DNA of 64,000 nt from the NCBI RefSeq assembly GCF_003664645.1, contig NZ_RCHC01000002.1, positions 124,001-188,000 of the forward strand, written 5' to 3'. Positions 28,711 to 36,998 of this stretch are shown piece after piece (positions within the stretch are counted from its first letter, which is position 1; every line of letters starts with the position of its first letter). The notes beneath the pieces were generated by a model that made no database searches, had not been told where the DNA came from, and worked only from the letters and a program-made list of their open reading frames with translations. The DNA is from Acinetobacter chengduensis (GTDB taxonomy: Bacteria > Pseudomonadota > Gammaproteobacteria > Pseudomonadales > Moraxellaceae). The position numbers were made by a program, and so were the translations under genes.

Positions 28711-29454
28711 TTAGTGCAAAATCTTATTTAAGAATTGCTGAGCACGTTCACCTCGTGGTGCATTAAAGAATTCATCTTTACTGCAATCTTCCACAATTTT
28801 GCCTTGATCCATAAAAATAATACGATCCGCAACTTGGCGGGCAAAGCCCATTTCATGCGTGACGCACATCATGGTCATGCCTTCTTTGGCTAAGCCAACC
28901 ATCACATCCAATACTTCATTAATCATTTCTGGATCAAGCGCAGAAGTTGGCTCATCAAATAGCATTGCAATGGGGTCCATGCTTAAAGCGCGGGCAATGG
29001 CAACACGTTGCTGTTGGCCACCAGAGAGCTGTGCTGGAAATTTGCTTGCATGCGCGCTGAGACCAACACGATCTAAATAAGCAAGCCCTTTCTTTTTGGC
29101 TTCTTCTTCAGAACGACCCAATACTTTCACTTGTGCAATGGTGAGGTTTTCTGTAATGGATAAATGTGGAAACAGTTCAAAATGCTGAAAGACCATGCCG
29201 ACACGACTGCGCAGTTTACTGAGGTCAGTTTTGGGGTCATGAATGCCAATGCCATCGACAGAAATTTCACCTTGCTGAAAAGGTTCAAGACCATTCACGG
29301 TTTTAATGAGCGTTGACTTACCTGAGCCTGAAGGGCCACAGACGACCACCACTTCGCCTTGTCTGATCTGCGTGGTGCAATCGGTCAGCACCTGAAAATC
29401 TTTGTACCATTTACTGACATTTTGGAGGTCAATCATCACTTTTTGTTCACTCAT
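28711..29454 (-). CDS. gltL: Glutamate/aspartate ABC transporter, ATP-binding subunit
   Basis: Cytoplasmic ATPase of a polar amino acid importer. The 247-residue product has Walker A GPSGSGKS (40-47), the Q loop, signature LSGGQQQR, Walker B with LFDEP and the switch His in VTHEMGFA. Its ATG overlaps the stop of the upstream permease gene by four bases (ATGA), indicating translational coupling. It is the last gene of a four-gene operon ordered binding protein, two permeases, ATPase. Confidence 0.92.
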   Translation of the reverse strand: MSEQKVMIDLQNVSKWYKDFQVLTDCTTQIRQGEVVVVCGPSGSGKSTLIKTVNGLEPFQQGEISVDGIGIHDPKTDLSKLRSRVGMVFQHFELFPHLSITENLTIAQVKVLGRSEEEAKKKGLAYLDRVGLSAHASKFPAQLSGGQQQRVAIARALSMDPIAMLFDEPTSALDPEMINEVLDVMVGLAKEGMTMMCVTHEMGFARQVADRIIFMDQGKIVEDCSKDEFFNAPRGERAQQFLNKILH

Positions 29455-30137
29455 ACAGTTAACCTCCGTTGTAATTTTTTGACTGCATAGGTTGCAAGCA
29501 TGCTGATGGTAAAGTACACCAAGCCAGCGAATAGAATGTATTGTGTCAGCAACGACATTAAGTCACCGCGGACGTAGTTGGTACGGAAAAAGTCCAAAAG
29601 TCCAATGGCATAAACCATGGTGGAGTCTTGAAATAAAATAATGGTTTGTTGTAGGAGCAAGGGTGTCATTTTGCGAAATGCTTGAGGCAAAATAATTAAT
29701 CGCATGGTTTGCGGATAAGTCATACCCAAGGCATAAGCCGCAGAGCTTTGACCCTTTGGAATAGACTGAATACCTGCACGGACAATTTCGGAAAAATAAG
29801 CCGCCTCAAATAGCATAAAAGCCACAATACTTGATACTAATGCTGTATCAATAGTGAGGTAATTGCCTGTGATACCTGTATATATAAACGGTACGGCAAA
29901 ATAAAACCACATCAGTACCAGTAGTAGTGGAATCGAGCGAAATAAGTTGACATAGCCTTTAGCAAACCAGTTTAAGGCTTTGATGGAAGAGAGTCGCATC
30001 AGTGCCAATAATGTGCCAATAATGACGCCGCCAATCGCGGCACTTACCACCACTTTTAATGTAATGCTCAGGCCATGCCAAAGTGCGGGCCAAGATTGTT
30101 GTAAATCCTGTGTAAACGCAGTGAGCCATTCCATCAT
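29451..30137 (-). CDS. gltK: Glutamate/aspartate ABC transporter, permease subunit
   Basis: Inner-membrane permease of the HisM/GltK family, 228 residues with about five hydrophobic segments. The coupling-loop (EAA) motif is recognisable in EIVRAGIQSIPKGQSSAAYALG. It overlaps both neighbours by four bases, so the permeases and ATPase are translated as a coupled block. AGGAG lies just before the ATG at 30137; a second ATG follows directly and could serve instead. Confidence 0.91.
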   Translation of the reverse strand: MMEWLTAFTQDLQQSWPALWHGLSITLKVVVSAAIGGVIIGTLLALMRLSSIKALNWFAKGYVNLFRSIPLLLVLMWFYFAVPFIYTGITGNYLTIDTALVSSIVAFMLFEAAYFSEIVRAGIQSIPKGQSSAAYALGMTYPQTMRLIILPQAFRKMTPLLLQQTIILFQDSTMVYAIGLLDFFRTNYVRGDLMSLLTQYILFAGLVYFTISMLATYAVKKLQRRLTV

Positions 30138-30877
30138 TTATCTCCTGCGATTAAGCCTGGAACACGCAAGCGTTTTTCCAGAAAGTTCATAAATGCAATC
30201 AGGCAAATATTAATCAAAATGAATGCTATGGTGACGTAGGTATAGATTTCGATAGTATTTTGCGTGTATTCACTGATGGTTTTCATTTGTGAAATAATTT
30301 CCGCCACGCCCACTAAAGAGGCAACCGAGGTGTTTTTTACACAGTTAGTCAGCTCTGAACTGAGCGGAGGCAAAATGGTACGAAATGACTGTGGCAAAAT
30401 AACGTAGCGGTATAACTGCGTGGTACTAAAGCCCATCGCATAACCTGCATTGGTTTGACCCTTTGGAATCGCTTCGATACCTGTACGAACCTGTTCACAA
30501 ACACGGGCTGCAGTAAATAATCCTAAGCCGATACTGGCAGAAATAAGCGCAGTGGTGTTGGCACCTAAGTCATTGATCCACCAATTTCGAATAGCTTCTG
30601 GCAAGAAATTTGGTACCACATAGAACCAAATAAACAATTGAACCAGTAATGGAATATTACGGAAAATGGTGACATAAGCAGTGCCGATTGAGCGGGCGAA
30701 TGGGCTAGGTAGTGTGCGCATAATGCCTAAAATGCTACCCAGTACCATCGCAATACTCCACGCGACAGTAGCAATGACCAGTAGCCAGCCTAAGCCCGTG
30801 AAGACCCAGTTCAGGTAAGTGGTATCGCCAATGCCTGTGGACTGGAACAATACGCCCCAATTCCAACTATAATTCAT
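30134..30877 (-). CDS. gltJ: Glutamate/aspartate ABC transporter, permease subunit
   Basis: Partner permease, 247 residues, with about five to six hydrophobic segments and the EAA-type loop EQVRTGIEAIPKGQTNAGYA. The start at ATG 30877 is chosen for GGAGT five to six bases upstream; the longer frame to 30904 is not supported. It begins 68 bases after the binding-protein gene and overlaps the next permease by four bases. Together the two form the heterodimeric channel. Confidence 0.91.
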   Translation of the reverse strand: MNYSWNWGVLFQSTGIGDTTYLNWVFTGLGWLLVIATVAWSIAMVLGSILGIMRTLPSPFARSIGTAYVTIFRNIPLLVQLFIWFYVVPNFLPEAIRNWWINDLGANTTALISASIGLGLFTAARVCEQVRTGIEAIPKGQTNAGYAMGFSTTQLYRYVILPQSFRTILPPLSSELTNCVKNTSVASLVGVAEIISQMKTISEYTQNTIEIYTYVTIAFILINICLIAFMNFLEKRLRVPGLIAGDK

Positions 30878-30945
30878 AGTGACTCCTTTTACGGCGTCAG
30901 CCAAACAACTTTGGCTGACGCAGAGGCATGTATGGCGGTTAAGGG

Positions 30946-31896
30946 TTAAGCATCACGGTCATGCGGGTTGCTAATGAGCTGTTTGAGCTGTTCAGACATT
31001 TCGAAGTTTAAGTTGATATTTTTAGGTGGAATAGGGGATTGGAACCACTTCTTATACATTTGGTTGATTTCACCAGTGCTATATACCTCTTTAATGGCGC
31101 CATCGACCACTTGTTTGAAGCCTGTGTCACCTTTACGGAGCATACAGCCATACACTTCGTGAATTGGCGGTGTTCCCACAATTTCCCATTTATTCGGATC
31201 TTTGGCTTTCGACTTTTCGCCAGCCAGTAAAATATCGTCCATCATAAAGGCAGCAGCGCGACCGTTTTGCAACATGAGGAAAGACTCGGCATGGTCTTTC
31301 GCGGAAATGACTTCGCCAATGCCGAGCTCTTTTTCATGCTGACGAATATAGCGCTCTGAAGTTGTGCCCGCTGTGGTCACTAATTTTTTGCCTTTTAGGT
31401 CAGCAAAGTCTTTTACCCCTGAGTCTTTGGCAGTGAGCAGGCGAGAACCGACTTCAAAAAATCCGACTGAGAAATCAACTTGTTGTTGGCGTTCTTTATT
31501 GTTGGTGGTTGAACCACACTCTAAGTCGACAGTACCGTTAGAGACAAGTGGAATACGGTTTTGGCTGGTCACTAGGTTATAGCGAACTTTCAGGTCTGGC
31601 ATATTCAGCTGTTTTTTCAGGGCTTCAACTACTTTAAGCTGTAAATCATGCGCATAGCCCACAGGCTGGTTTGGATTGTCTGCAATATACGAAAAAGGAA
31701 TAGATGAGTCGCGGTAGCCCAGCACAATCGTGCCTGACTTTTTAATTTTATCTAGCGTGCCGGAACTAGAGGATGCTGTTGCATCTGAACTTGCGCCTTG
31801 TTCTGCTGAAGGTGCTTTGTTGTTGCCACAAGCGGTTAAGCCAAGCATTAGGGAACTGGCGCAAAAAAGCGCGGTCAGTGTACGTTTTTGTGTCAT
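30946..31896 (-). CDS. gltI: Glutamate/aspartate ABC transporter, substrate-binding lipoprotein
   Basis: Solute-binding protein of family 3. The 316-residue product has a lipoprotein signal with lipobox LTAC (C23) and a Ser/Ala-rich linker, then a GltI-type fold with GYRDSSIPFSYI, ECGSTTNN and AGTTSERYI, segments I recall from E. coli GltI. Attachment as a lipoprotein, rather than free in the periplasm as in E. coli, is notable. AGGAG is eight bases before the ATG at 31896. First gene of the operon; its promoter should be in the 625-base spacer upstream. Confidence 0.9.
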   Translation of the reverse strand: MTQKRTLTALFCASSLMLGLTACGNNKAPSAEQGASSDATASSSSGTLDKIKKSGTIVLGYRDSSIPFSYIADNPNQPVGYAHDLQLKVVEALKKQLNMPDLKVRYNLVTSQNRIPLVSNGTVDLECGSTTNNKERQQQVDFSVGFFEVGSRLLTAKDSGVKDFADLKGKKLVTTAGTTSERYIRQHEKELGIGEVISAKDHAESFLMLQNGRAAAFMMDDILLAGEKSKAKDPNKWEIVGTPPIHEVYGCMLRKGDTGFKQVVDGAIKEVYSTGEINQMYKKWFQSPIPPKNINLNFEMSEQLKQLISNPHDRDA

Positions 31897-32521
31897 GAGC
31901 AAAACTCCTTTTATTGTGCTGCATTGATTGCTTTAATTTTGGATAAACTTTTTAAATCTTTTGTTATGCAAAAAATGCTTTTCTCTTATGTATGAAAAAC
32001 ATACTAAAAATCATCTTAAGCGAGATTCGAATATTTGCTCAAGCAAAATTCTTTACCGATTTGTTAACGTTAACTCGTTAGGAATTAACATAATTTCAAA
32101 TTCGGCTTTAGGAGAAAGATGGAGCAAAAAATATGCCATGCTCACTTTTTTGCAGTGGATTTTATGTGCAGAAGTGCTTGTGTTTATAGTGTTTTTATCA
32201 ATCAAAGCCATTCTTTGATCATGGTTTTGTTTATTTTAATAAGATTCTAAATCATTTGAATTTTGAACGTATTTTAAGCAAATCACGCTTTTTTAGCGTC
32301 ATGTTTTGGCTTATATGTATAGACCAAAGTATGAGCATGACAAAATCTAATTTGCTTGCCTACATACATTCGAGTGTTGAGTATTTGAATGCTTCACGTA
32401 GATCGAGTACTAAAATTTGCCAAGAAAAAATACAGAAGGTGAGCTTCTGGGCAGACGGAGCTGTTTTTTTTGTTATATAGTTATTCTTAAATCAATTACT
32501 TGAGTACTGGAGCTACGTGGA
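31897..32521. other. Spacer between gltI and the diguanylate cyclase gene
   Basis: A 625-base region without an accepted gene. It must hold the gltI promoter. A 12-base palindrome GTTAACGTTAAC is at 32063-32074. A 26-codon frame at 32138-32218 would encode a single hydrophobic helix, and a 43-codon frame at 32119-32250 has AGGAG upstream; both are unproven (see findings and rejections). Confidence 0.45.
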
Positions 32522-34192
32522 ATGCTGAATGTAGATACTTTCCGCAACCGCCTGCTAATTTTGTTTGCGGGCTTGGCATTTATATTGGGCCTAGTCATTA
32601 CCCTCTATATTGGTCACAAAGCCTCTGCGCAGATGACCAAAGCCAGTGCTCAAACCTTAAATTTGGTCGCAAAAAGCATTAGTACAACTTTGGCTAACTC
32701 GCTGACGGAACGTGAGCGAGAAATGATACTACTGAGCGATTCGCCATTTTTTATGGCAACAGATTTTAAAAATCCGCAACTACAACTTAAGTTGGATCAA
32801 GTTAAAAGCTCTTATAAATATTATGCGTGGTTAGGCATTGCCAATGTGGATGGCGTGGTAGAAGTCGCTGCAGACGGCATGCTTGAAGGAGCGGATGTAT
32901 CTGCACGCCCTTGGTTTAAGGAAGGCTTACAGCGCGTTTATTTGGGCGATGTACACGAAGCGATTTTACTAGCCAAGAAGCTCAAAGCCATTAACCCGAA
33001 TGAACCAATGCGTTTTATTGACTTTGCAACGCCAGTGTACGATGCCAAAACTCATAAAATTCGAGGTGTACTGGCTGCACATGCGGATTGGAGTTGGGCC
33101 AGCCAAGTGCTACAAAGTGCGTTACCAAAAGATGCTGCACAGCAGGGCATTGAAGTCTTTATTGTAAATGGCAAAGGGGAAATCCTGTATCCATACAAGA
33201 GTATTGGACAAGTCCAATTACCTGATCAAAAGACTTTAGCGCAGGGAACTTTTATAGATGATTGGCATGAGGGGCAAAACTATGTCACTACAGATGTGCC
33301 AGTCGTGTCAAATACACAAATGAGCATGGGCTGGCATGTGATTGTACGACAGCCCGTATCGGCTGCATTGGCAGATGTACGCGCCATGCAAAAGCAAATT
33401 GGCTTAATTGGTCTGATTGTCACATTACTCATGCTGGTGGTGACGTACCGTTTGGCGAATCGCTTCAGCCGTCATATTGAAAATCTGGCAAAAAGTGCTT
33501 ATGCGGTAGAAAAAGGCCAAGATGAAGTTCATTTTGACGCGCAAAGTAGTATTCGTGAAATTAAATGGCTTTCGCAGTCTTTGAATAGCATGACCACGAC
33601 ACTATTGACCCAAAAGCACCAGTTGGTCGAGGCAAATGCCACCTTAGAGCAGAAAGTACAAGAGCGTACATTGGCTTTAAAAGAAGCCAATTCAGAATTG
33701 GAAAAATTAGCACATCATGACGGTTTAACTGGACTATATAACCGCCGTGCATTTAATGACTATTTGAGCTATTTATTTGGTCAATTTCAGCGAAATGATC
33801 TGGCCTACGCCGTATTGCTGATGGATGTGGATTTCTTTAAAAAGGTCAATGATAGTTTTGGGCATGAAATAGGGGATCATGTGCTACAGAGCGTTGCGAG
33901 CCTACTAGCAACGGCTGTGCGTTCGACAGACTTTGTGGCGCGTTTTGGTGGTGAAGAGTTTATTGTATTATTACCAGCAACCACTTTAGACGGTGCGGTG
34001 CTATTGGCTGAAAAAATCCGCCAAAGCATAGAAAATGAAAGCATTATTCAAAACCACCAAATTACAGCAAGTATTGGGGTGAGTTGGGCTTTGGCTTCGG
34101 ATCAAGACGCGAATGAGGCCATCCGCCGTGCAGACCAATGTTTATATACAGCCAAAAAACAGGGCCGTAATCAGGTGGTGTCCGAAGTCTAA
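32522..34192 (+). CDS. Membrane diguanylate cyclase with Cache sensor and GGDEF domain
   Basis: Makes the second messenger c-di-GMP in response to an extracytoplasmic signal. The 556-residue protein has TM1 (about 10-30), a periplasmic Cache-like domain (about 35-295, with WFKEGLQ and DFATPVYD), and TM2 (about 298-318). A HAMP and a coiled coil (about 370-400, VEANATLEQKVQERTL) follow, then a GGDEF domain with the active-site GGEEF at 476-480. An inhibitory-site RSTD stands five residues before it (467-470), so product inhibition is expected. The ligand is unknown. It stands alone, with GGAG nine bases before the ATG. Confidence 0.9.
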   Translation: MLNVDTFRNRLLILFAGLAFILGLVITLYIGHKASAQMTKASAQTLNLVAKSISTTLANSLTEREREMILLSDSPFFMATDFKNPQLQLKLDQVKSSYKYYAWLGIANVDGVVEVAADGMLEGADVSARPWFKEGLQRVYLGDVHEAILLAKKLKAINPNEPMRFIDFATPVYDAKTHKIRGVLAAHADWSWASQVLQSALPKDAAQQGIEVFIVNGKGEILYPYKSIGQVQLPDQKTLAQGTFIDDWHEGQNYVTTDVPVVSNTQMSMGWHVIVRQPVSAALADVRAMQKQIGLIGLIVTLLMLVVTYRLANRFSRHIENLAKSAYAVEKGQDEVHFDAQSSIREIKWLSQSLNSMTTTLLTQKHQLVEANATLEQKVQERTLALKEANSELEKLAHHDGLTGLYNRRAFNDYLSYLFGQFQRNDLAYAVLLMDVDFFKKVNDSFGHEIGDHVLQSVASLLATAVRSTDFVARFGGEEFIVLLPATTLDGAVLLAEKIRQSIENESIIQNHQITASIGVSWALASDQDANEAIRRADQCLYTAKKQGRNQVVSEV

Positions 34193-34271
34193 AACATTTT
34201 AGGCAAAATCTATACATAGCAACTGTGCTCTACATTTGGGGCATAAGTTGCTACAATTTTTCTTTTGTTTT

Positions 34272-35303
34272 ATGCCTGCTATGTCTTTTGATTTAAAAAC
34301 CATAGTTCAAACCCAGATTGAGTTGTCTAAGCCTGAGCAAAAACTGAATCGTTTAATTGATCAAATCGAACAGCAAAAGTTGTTGCTTGCATCATGGCAA
34401 GAAGCCAAAGATGAAATTCGTGCCTACAGCCAAAAGGCTTTGATGCCAGCTTATCGGGATTTATACAATACGCTGTATGCGCAAATGCAATGTTTATGGA
34501 ATAGCCAGAGTGCTTATAATTTAAGCAAGTCGGACGCAGTACAAGTTGATAACAAGATTCAAGCTTTGGCGCAGTTATTAAACGATTCAAACATGCTAGA
34601 GCAGTATCAGCTTGATGAAGTGGCAAAGTTGCATGCTTATTATGCGCAAGCCCAAGAATATGCACAGATGAAAAAGAATAAAAAGAAAGTTATGGATTTA
34701 GAAGAGGATTCATCTTGGCCCGATGATGCAATAGACGATTGGAATCATGAGCCGTATCAGCAGGCACGTGAGCAAGCTAAACTCAAACGCCAACAAGATA
34801 AGCAAGCACAAGCCGAAAAGTTAGTCAATCAATCGCTAAAAACGGTATATTTAAAAATAGCCTCAATCATTCACCCTGACCGTGAACAGGATGAAGCGAA
34901 AAAGATAGAAAAAACTGAACTGCTACAACGTGCCAATGAAGCATACGAACAAGAAGATTTATTCTTTTTACTTAAACTGCAACTTGAAATTGAGCAAAGC
35001 AAACATGCATCAAATAAGGGTTTGGGTGCAGAGCAAATCAAGTTTTACCAACAAGCTTTGGAGGCGCAAAGCCAAGCTTTAAAGCAACAAATTCAGCAAT
35101 TGATTGATTCACTGGTTTGGTCAAATAAAGCCAAAATTGCGGTGCAGAAGTCGAAAGGGCAACTGAATATTCAAAACTTGTATAAGCAGATTGATGCGGA
35201 TGTGTCGGCGGTGAAGCAACAGTTAAAAGCTGAAAAGCAAAGGTTGATGTATATGGGGAAAGAGAGTGGGTTGGAGATGTTGTTGGAGCATGGGGTTTTG
35301 TAA
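34272..35303 (+). CDS. J-domain-like coiled-coil protein
   Basis: Predicted DnaK co-chaperone-like protein of 343 residues with this start. An HPD tripeptide in ASIIHPDRE (about residues 201-203) sits in a helical segment (VYLKIASIIHPDREQDEAKK...LLQRANEAYEQED, split here) that fits helices II-III of a J domain. The rest is highly charged helix: an N-terminal coiled coil (about 10-140) and a C-terminal Gln/Lys-rich one (about 240-330). The J domain is thus internal rather than N-terminal as in DnaJ. The start is uncertain (ATG 34272 or 34281; neither has a Shine-Dalgarno). The client is unknown. Confidence 0.7.
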   Translation: MPAMSFDLKTIVQTQIELSKPEQKLNRLIDQIEQQKLLLASWQEAKDEIRAYSQKALMPAYRDLYNTLYAQMQCLWNSQSAYNLSKSDAVQVDNKIQALAQLLNDSNMLEQYQLDEVAKLHAYYAQAQEYAQMKKNKKKVMDLEEDSSWPDDAIDDWNHEPYQQAREQAKLKRQQDKQAQAEKLVNQSLKTVYLKIASIIHPDREQDEAKKIEKTELLQRANEAYEQEDLFFLLKLQLEIEQSKHASNKGLGAEQIKFYQQALEAQSQALKQQIQQLIDSLVWSNKAKIAVQKSKGQLNIQNLYKQIDADVSAVKQQLKAEKQRLMYMGKESGLEMLLEHGVL

Positions 35304-35309
35304 TTTTTA

Positions 35310-35393
35310 AAATCACCTCTCCCTAGCCCTCACTTGCGCTTCGTTTTAAAGCACTGCTTTAAAACTCGCTCAGGAGAGGGAACTTCATTGTGT
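35310..35393. repeat. Palindromic repeat A (left pair, outer)
   Basis: It begins AAAATCACCTCTCCCTAGCCCTC and ends AGGAGAGGGAACTTCATTGTG (each listed here as end signatures of about 20 bases). It is the same element as repeat D in the same orientation, but its hairpin tip is enlarged by an inner palindrome GTTTTAAAGCA-C-TGCTTTAAAAC at 35344-35366. Confidence 0.75.
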
Positions 35394-35423
35394 GTCTAAT
35401 GATTGGTGAATATTTAATGAATT

Positions 35424-35477
35424 CTCCCACTCCCTATGGGATGAGAAGCACTGCTTCGCAAGGGGGGTGAGGGAAAT
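35424..35477. repeat. Palindromic repeat B (left pair, inner)
   Basis: It runs hairpin first, then a purine-rich tail GGGGGGTGAGGGAAAT, the opposite orientation to repeat A. The inner palindrome is GAAGCA-C-TGCTTC. It matches repeat C in layout. Confidence 0.65.
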
Positions 35478-35482
35478 CTGCT

Positions 35483-35488
35483 ATAATC
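35483..35488 (+). promoter_or_regulatory. Probable -10 box of the DUF559 gene
   Basis: A consensus TATAAT lies 25 bases before the DUF559 start codon and five bases after repeat B, so the -35 region would fall inside the repeat tail. No good -35 hexamer is visible there. Confidence 0.4.
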
Positions 35489-35512
35489 ATCAAAAATAAA
35501 AATAAATTCCAC

Positions 35513-35881
35513 ATGAATAAAAAAATAGATCCCCAACTACTCACCTTCGCCAAATCCATGCGCCACACCGCCACCGATGTAGAACATCTGATGTGGCAAA
35601 TACTTCGTGCGAAGCGATTTATGAATCTGAAATTCCGTCGTCAGCATGTGATTGCGCCGTATATTGTGGATTTTTACTGTCATGAAATTGGTTTAGTGAT
35701 TGAGTTGGATGGCGGTCAACATGGAACAGATGATGCAGTTGAATACGATGCTGAACGTACCAAGTTTTTAGAGGCTTTGGGATTAATGGTGGTTCGGTAT
35801 TGGAATCATGATGTGTTGAGTCAGACGGATGTGGTATTGGAGGATTTGTGGAATGTTTGTTCTGAGTTGAAAGTAAATTAG
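35513..35881 (+). CDS. DUF559 endonuclease-like protein (Vsr/PD-(D/E)XK-like)
   Basis: Small nuclease-like protein of 122 residues. The motif chain FRRQHVI (41-47), YIVDFYC with D53, VIELDGGQHG with E64 and D66, and VVRYWNHDVL with R95 and N98 is the DUF559 pattern, related to the very-short-patch repair endonuclease fold. All expected acidic residues are present, so catalysis is plausible. No Shine-Dalgarno precedes the ATG. The gene is bracketed by two opposed repeat pairs (35310-35477 and 35891-35988) and by no methylase, so it is not a restriction gene in the usual sense. Its biological role is unknown. Confidence 0.85.
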   Translation: MNKKIDPQLLTFAKSMRHTATDVEHLMWQILRAKRFMNLKFRRQHVIAPYIVDFYCHEIGLVIELDGGQHGTDDAVEYDAERTKFLEALGLMVVRYWNHDVLSQTDVVLEDLWNVCSELKVN

Positions 35882-35890
35882 TAATGAAAG

Positions 35891-35930
35891 CTCCTTCTCC
35901 CTACGGGAGAAGGCGGGGGATGAGGGTTTC
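35891..35930. repeat. Palindromic repeat C (right pair, inner)
   Basis: A perfect hairpin CCTTCTCCC-TAC-GGGAGAAGG (35893-35913) is followed by the tail CGGGGGATGAGGGTTTC. It starts ten bases after the DUF559 stop. Confidence 0.75.
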
Positions 35931-35937
35931 TAAAATT

Positions 35938-35988
35938 AAAAGCACCTCTCCCTAACCCTCTCCTAAAAGGAGAGGGAACTTCATTATG
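35938..35988. repeat. Palindromic repeat D (right pair, outer)
   Basis: The tail (CACCTCTCCCTAA) comes first, then the perfect hairpin CCCTCTCC-TAAAA-GGAGAGGG (35956-35976), then AACTTCATTATG. It is opposed to repeat C and parallel to repeat A. A degenerate further copy may lie at 36001-36025, at the end of the next gene. Confidence 0.78.
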
Positions 35989-36025
35989 AAATCAAATGAC
36001 AGCTCCCTTTACCTGTGGGTGAGCG

Positions 36026-36988
36026 TTATATACATACTGACATTGCTCTTATTCTGAGAGCAGGTCCATCTATATAAATTTCAAGTAAAAGACTGATAAT
36101 TGAAAAAGCTGTTTCTTTTAGCTCCATTAGGCTTTTAATTCGTTCTTCTCCTAGAGGTGCATTATCTAAATTTTTAGCAGTTTCAACTAAAACAGTGATT
36201 TTCTGCACGAGTGTTAATAAAGGGGTAAGTATATTTCTTTGTAATAAATTAATTCTATCTTCAGAATCAATCGTCTTTGTAATTTTACCGATAATTGTAA
36301 ATCGACCATCATTGAGTTGAGATTTTAATTTATGTGGATTTGAATTATCTAAATCAAGATCAACAACACCTATACATCGGTCACCTTGGTAAATTAACAT
36401 TTCTAATAAGTTTGATTCTAAGTAACTTTTTTCTAGTTCTGAAATAAGATTTTTGAGCAACTCAATAATGTCTTTATTCAACTGTTGTTGATTTGGGCTA
36501 ACTTTTTTTTGATTTTGTTTATTAGCATTTAAAAAAACAAGTAAATAGTGGAGCTGTGGCGAAATCATTTTCAAAATTTGTAGCAATTCAAAAAAATCTA
36601 CAGGTTTCATATCAGCTTCAATAGCAATATATGGTTTTTCTCTCAAATTTTCTTCGAAACTACTAAAATTTTGTATTAGCTTATCTGTGTATAATCTTTT
36701 TAGTACTTTCATGTGAATAGCACCTAGAGATATATTTCTAATAGAGTTTGATGAAAAGCTTGAAGTATTTTTGTAATTTAACTCTGCATTAATTTTACCA
36801 TCTAATTTCCCAACAAGGTCTGTAATACCATTAGATGCTAAGTTTCCTTCAGAGCCTAAGTTTTTATCTGAGCCATTTTCATTTGCTTCATGTATTTCTT
36901 TACTAAATTCTATTCCATCAAATAAATATCCAGCACAGTTGAGTAGCATTTTTTCATTGAGATAAATAGGTTCTAATAGTTCTTTCAT
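36026..36988 (-). CDS. Uncharacterised A+T-rich orphan protein, possibly DUF6414-like
   Basis: A 320-residue soluble protein I do not firmly recognise. The opening EPIYLNEKMLLNCAGYLFDG, followed by a Gly/Asn/Ser-rich low-complexity stretch (about 35-75) and a mixed alpha/beta C-terminal half, recalls DUF6414 proteins; this is from memory and weak. There is no signal peptide or membrane segment. Base composition is visibly more A+T-rich than in valS. It starts 64 bases after the valS stop, just beyond the valS terminator, and ends within the repeat field, which suggests acquired DNA. No clear ribosome site precedes its ATG. Confidence 0.55.
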   Translation of the reverse strand: MKELLEPIYLNEKMLLNCAGYLFDGIEFSKEIHEANENGSDKNLGSEGNLASNGITDLVGKLDGKINAELNYKNTSSFSSNSIRNISLGAIHMKVLKRLYTDKLIQNFSSFEENLREKPYIAIEADMKPVDFFELLQILKMISPQLHYLLVFLNANKQNQKKVSPNQQQLNKDIIELLKNLISELEKSYLESNLLEMLIYQGDRCIGVVDLDLDNSNPHKLKSQLNDGRFTIIGKITKTIDSEDRINLLQRNILTPLLTLVQKITVLVETAKNLDNAPLGEERIKSLMELKETAFSIISLLLEIYIDGPALRIRAMSVCI

Positions 36989-36998
36989 TTGAAATAAT

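Noticed and set aside
32063..32074. Palindrome GTTAACGTTAAC as an operator
   Set aside because: A single 12-base palindrome in A+T-rich DNA is expected by chance at this scale; no second copy was seen.
31961..32218. 85-codon frame upstream of the diguanylate cyclase gene
   Set aside because: The first two thirds look like random translation; only its last 26 codons are noteworthy and are reported separately.
32119..32250. 43-codon frame with AGGAG four bases upstream
   Set aside because: The peptide (MEQKICHAHFFAVDF...) shows no family resemblance, and a competing hydrophobic frame overlaps it; support is one ribosome site only.
32400..32510. Two GAGTACT sequences near the diguanylate cyclase as copies of the FadL operator
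   Set aside because: The half-site spacing differs (GAGTACT with no AA spacer) and there is no promoter match.
35310..35988. CRISPR array or integron-like attachment site
   Set aside because: Only two copies per side, opposed rather than direct, no regular spacers and no cas or integrase genes.
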